Assembly (NCBI GenBank): GCA_022818135.1
Contig: JAFMSR010000019.1
Location: 29,923,076 to 29,987,075 of the forward strand
From: Saxidomus purpurata
Taxonomy: Eukaryota; Mollusca; Bivalvia; Venerida; Veneridae
Reading direction: 5' to 3'
DNA length: 64,000 bases
Under the pieces are notes generated by a model, which was given only the letters and a program-made list of their open reading frames with translations, did no database searches and had not been told where the DNA came from. A program made the position numbers and the translations under genes. Numbering within the stretch: position 1 is the stretch's first letter; every line of letters starts with the position of its first letter. This document shows positions 54,881 to 64,000 of this stretch, piece by piece.

Positions 54881-55100
54881 ACCATTGCATATAAAAATTG
54901 AAGCTGAATGTACTTTTGAAAAAATTATTCAAATGGAATTTTGCTGTTTAAACCTATAGCAACTTTTACGTAGAACATTTAATCAAGTATCAAACAGTGT
55001 GTGCCCTGAGGTAACTTACTTGGTGAAATCAGTTTTCATACACACATCCAGCTGTTTTTTGTATAAAGTTTTAAAACAACAAAATCAACAATTGATGTCA

Positions 55101-55420
55101 TTATGTGCTCATAGTCCTCATTTTGTTCATTAAGGAATCTTCCTGATTTGGTACAAATTTCAAACTTTTCCTTAGTCTGTGAATAATACACGCAGTCATC
55201 TTCAGTGGCATGTTTTGTTGCAGTTCTTTTCTTTCCACAGGATCCAGAATTTCAACAGCTGTAGGTGTATAATAAATATCAGTGCTTGCCATCATGCTAT
55301 TCACTACTGTAACAAACTGAAGAATGTCATGTCCATACAGAAGCAAGTCCCTCACTTTTGGCTGACACATATAGTGGAGCATGTAAGAGCCAATCCCAAT
55401 GTTCCTATATGCGAACTTTC
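55101..55420 (-). CDS. Terminal coding exon of an unrecognised gene
   Basis: A 320-base minus-strand exon follows the strong acceptor tgcttttttttag. It completes a split codon (two bases) and reads 105 residues to a stop: KFAYRNIGIGSYMLHYMCQ..., YGHDILQFVTVVNSMMAS, YYTPTAVEILDPVERKELQQN, ending KMRTMST. Composition is protein-like, unlike the repeats around it, and length and phase are consistent (2 + 3n). No family was recognised. Earlier exons must lie to the right on the minus strand, possibly beyond the window. The satellite element at 55508-56476 would sit in its last intron. Confidence 0.55.
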
Positions 55421-55507
55421 CTAAAAAAAAGCAAAACATGACACATATTCAATACTAATCAGCAGTAATCTCCTAGGTATGACTCAAAAAGAATGAAAAG
55501 AAAGTAT

Positions 55508-56476
55508 AACAAGAGCTGTCGGTCGGACAGCGCACTTGACCTTTCTAGTGCTTGCCAATAAAAAAAACTTTTGACACTTAAAGGCAAAACAAGGATCAGT
55601 ATAAACAAGGGCCACAAGTAGCAAGATATTAAGTCAAGAGTTATCAAACTTAAATGTTTGATATCCCTGATGGTAAAGATATATTTTGAGTTTCAAGTCA
55701 ATACCTTTGATAATATTCAAGATATTTGACTCTTTATAAAAATCTTCTAGCAAAAATTCTAAGTTAAAAAGGGGCATAAATCTGTCAAAAATCAAAACAG
55801 AGTTATGGGGATTGTTTCCCCAGGTGTAGATGATGATGGTAAAGATATATTTTGAGTTTCAAGTCAATACCTTTGATAATATTCAAGATATTTGACTTTA
55901 TAAAAAACTTTAACCAAAAGTTCTCAGTTAAAAACGGGCATAAATCTGTCAAAAATCAATACAGAGTTAAGGGGATTGTTTCCTCAGGTGTAGATGTTGA
56001 TGGTAAAGATATATTTTGAGTTTCAAGTCAATACCTTTAATAATATTCAAGATATTTGACTTTATAAAAAACTTTAACCAAAAGTTCTCAGTTAAAAACG
56101 GGCATAAATCTGTCAAAAATCAATACAGAGTTAAGGGGATTGTTTCCTCAGGTGTAGATGTTGATGGTAAAGATATATTTTGAGTTTCAAGTCAATACCT
56201 TTGATAATATTCAAGATATTTGACTTTATAAAAATCTTTAACCAAAAATTCTCAGTTAAAAAGGGGCATAAATCTGTCAAAAAGCAGAACAAAGTTATGG
56301 GGATTGTTTCTTTAGGTGTAGATGTTGATGGTAAAGATATACTTTGAGTTTCAAGTCAATACCTTTGATAATATTCAAGATATTTGACTTTATAAAAAAC
56401 TTTAACCAATGCAGACGCCGACACCGACGCCGGGGCGAGTGCAATAGCCTCCTTATTCTTCGAATAGTCGAGCTAA
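55508..56476 (+). mobile_element. Satellite-bearing Helitron/Helentron-like non-autonomous element, apparently complete
   Basis: The 5' end is aacaagagctgtcggtcggacagcgc, with a short hairpin (gctgtc/gacagc). The middle has tandem units of about 164 bases, anchored by tgatggtaaagat at 55669, 55833, 55998, 56162 and 56326. The 3' end is gccgacaccgacgccggggc...ttattcttcgaatagtcgagctaa. No reading frame is present. The asymmetrical ends, lack of TIRs and internal satellite fit Helentron-type elements of invertebrates; the class is an inference. Confidence 0.7.
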
Positions 56477-56639
56477 AAACCAGGGCCAATATCACTTATT
56501 GGACCAGTCCAATAAAAGATTGCTGACAAATAATTGGCTGTTGGGAAATCCTAGAATTCCGATTGCCTGATATGTTCAGATGTTTAGTTTCTCCAAAACA
56601 AAAACGGCCGCCATCTTGAAATCTGTTGAAATCAGCCTT

Positions 56640-56808
56640 GAAGATCGAATCAATTTTGGTAGAGCTTCATGCAAGGAACATCCCTGCATAGTTTCATCAA
56701 CATTGGCCTAGTGGTTTCAGATGTGATGTAATTTGAATCAAAATGTTGACGGACGACAGACAATCATCCATCAGAAAAGTTCACCCCGGCAAAGCCAGGT
56801 GAGCTAAA
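56640..56808 (+). repeat. Dispersed repeat with terminal hairpin end
   Basis: Ends acggacgacagacaatcatccatcagaa, then gttcaccccggcaaagccaggtgagctaaaa, matching in form the ends at about 51218 and 57617. Confidence 0.55.
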
Positions 56809-57319
56809 AATGAATACGCAGTTTTATTTACAGATCTGCATGTTACTGTCTACTGCCAGTGAAGAAGATAGTGTATTATACAATGAATCATAATTTGTTT
56901 GATCTCTTATTTAACTAGATATTAAAACTAGACAAAAATCTGACCTTGACTTACAAAATATTTTATTGCTTAAAACACTTAACCCGCCCCCCGCAAAAAA
57001 AAGTTCTATTTTAGTAAAAGTGACTTCGACCTTAAAGATTTCTTTTTGCTTAAAAAACTTTAAAAAAAATAATTAAATTCTATTTTAAGTAACAGTGACC
57101 TTGACCCTACTGACCCCCAATGCAATCCCATGCTTCCTCTCCGTGCAAGCTACCTACACACCAAGTTTCATTGCAATTGGTCACTCCTAACAAGTTATTG
57201 AACAGAAACCATTTTTCTATTTTCAGTAACAGTGACCTTGACCTTGAACAAAGGTGGTTGTTACATGCGCTCTGCACATCTTGTCACTATGGTGGACATT
57301 TGTGGTGAGTTATTCTAAA

Positions 57320-57617
57320 TATCTAAGCTCTAGGCCTTGTGGTTTCAGAGTAGAAGATTTTTAAGTGACCACCCGCACGGGGTCAATTTTGACCCGGGGG
57401 TTATAATTTGAACAATCTTGGTAAAGGTCCACTAGACAATGCTACATGCCAAATATCTAAGTTCTAGGCCTTGTGGTTTCAGAGAAGATTTTTAAAGTTT
57501 TTCCTATTTGTTGCCATAGCAACCAGAGTTCTGCATACAACGTACTACGTACGACGGACCTCGGATGGAAAGCGATCCAAATAGCTCACTCTGGCACTTT
57601 GTGCCAGGTGAGCTAAA
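57320..57617 (+). repeat. Two satellite units of the 29500-30270 family plus terminal hairpin
   Basis: tatctaagctctaggccttgtgg at 57320 recurs at about 57456. The stretch closes with acgacggacctcggatggaaagc and agctcactctggcactttgtgccaggtgagctaaaa. Confidence 0.65.
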
Positions 57618-60600
57618 AATGCAAGTTATGAGACTTTATCATCTTTTATTCCAACTAAAATTTGAAATTATAGTGAACTAAGTTTTCGTTTCATGAGCTT
57701 TCCAATGATATAAAATGTTTTTAGAAAGTCAGGTACCAGAATCGGAAATCGGCTTTTGGACCCACCCGGTAAGACCTCTTCAAAAAGGAGGTTATCAAAA
57801 CGAATGCAATAATTTAACTGAATTTCGTCGATTTGACAATTTTTTCATGCTGTGACAAATTGTCTGAGGTTCAAGCTTGGTGTATAAACGCACTAGTCTG
57901 GGGAAGCATGGGTTAAAATGCATATCATATTCAAGTTTCTACATTAGAAATGAATGGTGAACCTCGATGGCTCGAACTACCGATCCCTCGAACTAAAATT
58001 GACGGTCCCTTCAAGTTTGAGCGATTGAAGTTTAACTGTACCTCATAAAAAGTAGCAAAACTATAACAGAAATGACGTATGGGTCTACACGTTATTTTAT
58101 AGGAGTACACATACTTAAGCAGACTCAGCACGTGATAGCTATAGTTCAATTAGGATTAAGTATTTATGATAGGTAAACGGTATCATAAATGTAGATAAGT
58201 TGTATTTTAAATAATTGCAATGCAGTACACAGTACTACATTAAAAGATTTCTCTTATCTTAGAAATGGCAATCTCTTGTGTGTACAGTGTCGAACCATTT
58301 CATGTTTTTTTTAAGGGATAATGCAAGAATGATACAGAGCAAGTCTGGCAACATTCCGCTGGTTCATAAGAAGCCATTTAAAGGTTTTTCTCTTTTTTTA
58401 TATAAACAGCCGCTCCAGTGTGTGCACTGGACAGTAACCACTTCCTACTTTTTTAAGGGGACAATGCAACGATGCTACAGCAAGTTTGGAGACTTCCATC
58501 CATCAGTTCATGAGAAGAATTAAGACGTTTAAAAGATTTTCAATTTTTAGTAGGCCCCTGGACCATCTCCTGTTTTTTTGTAAGGGGTCAATGCAAGGAC
58601 AATTACAGAGCAAGTTCGGTAACAAGAGGGCGAAGATGGGCCTATATTGCTCACCTGGCTGCCATTGACTATAACACATAGTCAACAATAGCAAGTTTTT
58701 TTTTACCAGGGGGTCCTGATTAGAAAAATATTCATAGAAACCAGTGTTTTTTTTGGGGCCTTTTTGGGGCCGAAATTCGGCCCCATTCCCCTCCAAAATT
58801 AATATATATTTTTCCCCATTTTTGACAAAAAATTCCCCTCAAAATGTTGAAAAAATCTTTGATTAATTTAATCAAGAATTGGCCAAACTTGTTATAAAAA
58901 CATAAGATTTCATAAATTAACGCACCAGAATAATTTCTTGCAACTACATGTATCTTGACACGTTACATGAGAAATAGTCAGGCGAAAATCGCCCATTTTT
59001 CGTTTGTCACCTATTTTCGCGACCCCGATTTTTGTTAATTTTTCAACGAAAACAGTGTTCCAAAGATGAATAAAGATACTAATACAATGTTTTCAATTGA
59101 AAATAGAAGTATTACTTATTATTCACGTGTGTTTTAACACCTATGCTGCTAAAGTTATGTTCCTGATACCAGATTTTTATATAAAATTTTGTTATGTTAA
59201 ATTCTTATGTCCTCTCTTTATATTTGGCAAAAGAATAATGTCATTTACATACTTGATAGGTTTGGTTCTTTATAATACAACATTTTTAAACAGTATATTT
59301 TATACATTTTCTAAAAAATTCCCCTATTCTGGCAAAATGACGTAAAAATTCCCCTCCTGACGGGCCCCGCCACCTTTCCCCTTAGACTGAAAAAAAACAC
59401 TGGAAACACTACATAACAATACATTCCAAATATCTAAGCTCTGGGCCTTATGGTTCTAGGCAAGAAGAGTTCTAAAGTGCTGCCTACATAAGTGGCGATG
59501 TGTGCTAATAGTAAAGAAAAGAAAAACTACCGTGGATAAAAATAAAGTATTTACTATCAATTGTTATATTTAGGAAATAGATTTCACTTTTGAGTGATAT
59601 ACCGGTTAGTATATCACTGTGGGGAGTGTAAATGCGTAGTATCTAATCACAAAGCATCTACACGACACACAGTGATATAATAACCACTATATCACTTTCC
59701 ATTCTAACCGTTAATTAAAACAAAAAAATGTTCGATGGAGTTCTATTTGCTGTCCTTTCATGAAGTCTCTTTCTAGAAACTTGTAGTTTTCCGTGCATTC
59801 CTTGAAATTTTGGCTGTTCTTTTTTACTCCTCAAATAAAACGCTATTCGTCTTATTTTTGTTGTTTCTGATATTGCTGGCGATACCGAAAGTGTAGAAAA
59901 TATTACTACGATTTGTTTTACATCACGTGAATTCATTCACAACAATACCAATCCAAGCGTATTAGCGCATGCACTCTCGTAGATGTTGTGTGAAAATTAC
60001 ACGGGAAGGAATTTCAGCAGTCAAAAATAGATTTAGACGCTAAGGTGACATACTTGGTAGGTATATCACGCTCAAATCCTTCTTTGCCTATATGGGAGAA
60101 ATTTGCAATAGTGTTAGAATCTACATTTTGTTCTTCAATAAATATAATAAAATAAATGTCAACAGTGTGATGAATCACAGCGACCGCCTTTTCAGTGCAT
60201 TGTAGACAGTCACAGTGACCATTTAGATGTCAAAAACAATTTCAGAGTGACCACGTCACCGTGTCTGGTCAACCCGATTTTATTTTTGATGCGGTGACAG
60301 GGTGACGCTTGGAAAAAAAACCTTGCATGTACTGTACAGTACAGGCCTGGAGATTATGCAAAAAACGCGAGGTGACGAATTTTTCACTTTGCGTGAGTAA
60401 CTCGGAGACGAATAGTGTGACTACAAATGAGGTTAGAGTGCCTGAAGTGACTTTGAGTACTGAGAAATATCGTGTCAATTTGCGGGAGAAATCGCGGCAC
60501 TTCACATGGTTTTACACTCAGGTATGAGCGGATTGACAGGGACATAAAAATCAAATTTATTATATTCGGTAAAAATGTATCTACACGTGAATTGTTATTT

Positions 60601-62889
60601 TGTTGTATGTATATTAAATTCAAAAATAATTGCAGACCGACGTACATTTGTATAGCGTGTTCAATTATTGTATCACCAAAAATAAAACTTACTCATAACA
60701 TTTTCTATTCCAAACAATTATTTCTATAATCCAAAATTATCAGACCATTGTCTAGAACTACTTTTACATCTCTCAAACTGTCAAATATCTCGATTGTTCT
60801 TTGATCTTGGGCAAAGGTTATTCATTAAAATAAATAGGGAAATAAATTGTTACTAGAAAAAAACTTCGGCTTTTTGACAGTTCCTGAATCATTAAATAAC
60901 AAAAAATGGACACGCTGGAACACCGCGATTTTCTTAAAAACAGAATGTTTTGTTTTAAATAAAGAACGGTTGGAGTTTTTCAAATGTTGATTGATAAATG
61001 ATTGATAAATACTTTTGCATTCACAAATTAACAAACATTACTAAGTCAGTGGTGTCACACAGTTTGGATTTGCAAACAATTTCAAAATTGACTGGATTAG
61101 TTTCGTCATTCTTTGTGACAGGCCATATTTTTTTTAAAGCTTTTGTTTGACTTTGATATGTGAACAATAGATGTAGGATTGACTTTGATATGTGAACAAT
61201 AGATGTAGGATGACAGTTGACTGACTAAATGCAGTTACCTAAACAAATTTGACCACTTCTATTATTGACACATAATTATGTCACTATATTGAGTGATGAG
61301 TTTTGGTGACAGTTGTGTGAATACAATCAGAAGTAATCATGGTTATATTATTTTGTAATAAAAGCAACAAAAAATACATTGTTATGTATTACAGTGATTT
61401 TAGTGGTTATTTTGTCATGAATTATGTCCTTATATTGATATATGAGACAGACGTGCTCCAGGCAACCATAGACAGTATAATTATAGATATATATGATCAT
61501 GTGACTGTAGTGCCAGGGGAGACAACTGTAAAATGCTTAAAGATGAAATATACTTTTTTTCAGGACTTTAGATAATGAAATTGATATTCAGTGCAATGAA
61601 AGTTTTCCTTTTAAGAGGAAAATACATGTATATTTATTGTAATGGCATACATATATATGAAGCTAATTCCTAAGTTACCTGTATATGGAAAACCTTTATA
61701 AAAAACAAACAGATTTATACATAATTTATTTTTGTCCAATGAGGCGATTTTGAATCTTGTAAATATGTTTCTTATGAAATAACATCCGTTCTAGTGGCGT
61801 TCATCACTTAATAAACAATGATTTGGAGTACTGATACACAGAATATGAAGGCCGCCGTTAGGCCGGAGGCTACGTATCAGTACGACCGTTGTTTATGGTT
61901 TAATATAACATGATTTTTCTGCTCTTTGTATATAGAGACAACATTGTGAGTCATGTTAGAATGTCTTTTACATCGTGACATTTCAAAGTTCTTACTCACA
62001 GTCTTCAGCATAACGTGAAACAAAGACAGGAAATAAAAAGATGAAAAAATAAAATACTTAGTCAAATTACTCTGTAAGTTAATTGTCAACACTTCAACAA
62101 AAGTTCTGTCACATGATGAAATAGGGATGCCCTGAGCATGCATCTGTACGTGTGATAGAATCCTGTAGATAGCACATGTTACATATATAACAATTACAGA
62201 ATTAAGGGGAGTGCTCTGTATAATGTTTTAATTATATGACAAACAAATTACCTCAAGAGTGCTCTGTATTATGTTGAGTGTGTTTTTTCAACCGACGGCC
62301 AAGTTGGTACCTTCATAGAGTTTGACACCTGACTTGTTCCTGTGGTGATGTTCCAATTTTTTGCCAACATGTCTTGACACAATCAGACCAGGTCTTCCTT
62401 GGTCTTGGTCTCCCTCGTCCTTTAGAGCTTTGTATGGACAAACTCATGACACTGAAACTGACATACAACTGTATATATTTTGTATGAAAATCACTATTTG
62501 AACTACTATATTATTTACAAAATGTCCTCTTGACTTTCCAGGAAATGATGTAAGTGTCTGATATATTTGTGGACAATAGTCGTGTGATTTATGTTCTCTA
62601 TTATCCGAGTGAAGTAGATACATGTACTATACTGGTTATTGTCCAGCTTTAATGGAATAATGAAGAAATACACTCAACATTGTATGTGGGAAGAAGGATT
62701 TTAACATGCCTGACAGTCTGTTATAGAAAAAAAGCTGGTGAATACATTGTACATGAAGTGCAGAGTGTTACCCATGTCTTATCTTGAGCATTATCTCTCT
62801 TGTTTTCCAAGTTTTCATGTTTGTTTCTGGTGTTTTGCCTTTCACTTTGCATTTCTTCTTGTCTCTATATTGTACTGTTCTTGTTTCAG
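57618..62889. other. Intergenic stretch with degenerate repeats
   Basis: 58270-58670 holds about three loose repeats (ttttttaaggg-aatgcaa--atacagagcaag) and a gggcctatattgctcacctggc end. 59583-59695 has palindromic agtgatata motifs. 61150-61210 has a 38-base direct duplication (ttgactttgatatgtgaacaatagatgtagga twice). No supported exon. Confidence 0.4.
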
Positions 62890-63027
62890 ACATGTGAAAA
62901 TATAAAAATAGCTCTTGGCTATTTTTCTGTACATAATATTATTAATTTTGCAACTGATGTGCTTTTGATTAAGTTGTATGTTCAGGAAAGACAACTGAGC
63001 AAAGATTGTCTGGGTCAGTATGGACAG
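62890..63027 (+). CDS. Possible internal exon, 46 codons, unrecognised
   Basis: The acceptor-like ttgtttcag is followed by an open segment TCENIKIALGYFSVHNIINF... ending CLGQYGQ, then gtacag as a weak donor. Length 138 is phase 0 to 0. No neighbouring exon or family was found, so this is a tentative call. Confidence 0.25.
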
Positions 63028-63272
63028 GTACAGGTGATGTGATCATGACCACTAATGTGAGGTGATAATGACAATATGTCAGGTCAGTAATTTATGATCA
63101 GGTGATGGATTGGGGACACACAAACTGTCATAAAATGCCTGTCATAGATGACCAGGCTTTGGGTTTGGTATTTACTGATCTACTGAAGATGTTTTCTGTT
63201 GAAGCTTGAAACCAGGAGGCATGATGATTCATCCTTGAGTAACTGGGCATCAAAGTCAGAACTTTTGCAAAA

Positions 63273-63715
63273 AAAGAAATGGCAGCGTGAACCTGTGTGC
63301 AGGGAGCATGTCAGAGAAATGGCAGCGTGAACCTGTGTGCAGGGAGCAAGTCAGAGAAATGGCAGCGTGAACCTGTGTGCAGGGAGCAAGTCAGAGAAAT
63401 GGCAGCGTGAACCTGTGTGCAGGGAGCATGTCAGAGAAATGGCAGCGTGAACCTGTGTGCAGGGAGCATGTCAGAGAAATGGCAGCGTGAACCTGTGTGC
63501 AGGGAGCATGTCAGAAAAATGGCAGCGTGAACCTGTCTGCAGGGAGCATGTCAGAAAAATGGCAGCATCAACCTGTGTGCAGGGAGCAAGTCAGAAAAAT
63601 GGCAGCGTGAACCTGTGTGCAGGGAGCATGTCAGAAAAATGGCAGTGTGAACCTGTGTGCAGGGAGCATGTCAGAGAAATGGCAGGGTGAACCTGTGTGC
63701 AGGGAGTAAGTCAGA
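63273..63715 (+). repeat. 40-bp minisatellite, 11 units
   Basis: Unit agggagcatgtcagagaaat plus ggcagcgtgaacctgtgtgc repeats at exact 40-base spacing with few changes (catg/caag, agagaa/agaaaa). High similarity among units suggests recent expansion. The 40-base period is not a multiple of three, so it is not coding. Confidence 0.95.
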
Positions 63716-64000
63716 GCTTTAAGTGTTGTCTTTTCCCTTCCACCACGAAGATGTTTCAGTGTGATTTGCTGAAAACCATTCTACATGCTATTTTAAAGAT
63801 TAGTTCAAATATTCATATTACTATTTTCAGAAACCTGAAGTGAACCACTCACATTATCATAAATCTTTTCCAAGAAGTTCATTTAGTGTAATTATAAAGA
63901 AACTTAAATGTAAAATGATCAGCATTCAAAGAAGGTTAATACCTCTAATAGCTCTCTCACTAGAGGTTCAAGATTTAGAAATAGTGATAAAACCTGTGTA

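Noticed and set aside
63457..63690. 77-codon open frame
   Set aside because: Falls wholly within the 40-base minisatellite.

Overview
This is a eukaryotic, AT-rich, repeat-dense window. Its spliced genes have short exons (about 60 to 220 bases), GT-AG introns of kilobase size, and introns packed with small DNA transposons, minisatellites and tRNA-derived SINEs. Protein resemblance (cathepsin L, an expanded Mab-21 type, nucleoredoxin-like proteins, a bacterial-type dienelactone hydrolase) and the repeat style (satellite-bearing elements ending in gagctaa, AGGTCA-rich dispersed repeats) suggest a lophotrochozoan, most likely a bivalve mollusc. That lineage call is an inference from sequence style only.

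Layout. 1-11.2 kb (+): the last exon of one cathepsin L gene, then a complete eight-exon cathepsin L paralogue (330 aa), a tandem pair. 11.4-15.7 kb: intergenic, with a long hairpin, TIR elements and the 3' end of a dead LINE. 15.8-17.9 kb (-): a two-exon Mab-21/cGAS-like gene with a frameshift. 19.1-20.5 kb: a 38-bp minisatellite with a 304-bp higher-order duplication. 22.8-25.4 kb: nested palindromic mobile elements and a SINE. 26.0-32.0 kb (+): a dienelactone hydrolase-like gene with two overlapping splice donors after a presequence-like exon. 32.0-42.7 kb: mostly featureless or repetitive. 42.7-46.4 kb (-): a 145-aa single-domain nucleoredoxin-like gene that lacks the usual first active-site Cys. 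46.4-55.1 kb: intergenic, with a 1.2-kb hairpin-bearing TIR element, a 500-N assembly gap and satellites. 55.1-55.4 kb (-): the terminal coding exon of an unrecognised gene. 55.5-56.5 kb: a satellite-bearing Helitron/Helentron-like element. 56.5-64 kb: dispersed repeats and a 40-bp minisatellite.

The genes do not form an operon or an evident pathway. The cathepsin pair belongs to lysosomal or digestive proteolysis, the Mab-21 gene to a family with innate-immune nucleotidyltransferases, and the hydrolase and thioredoxin-fold proteins to small-molecule and redox metabolism. The most informative signals are the possible dual-targeting splice choice in the hydrolase, the altered active site of the nucleoredoxin-like protein, the frameshift in the Mab-21 gene, and a nested transposon whose pre-insertion site is preserved in the opposite arm of the palindrome it entered.
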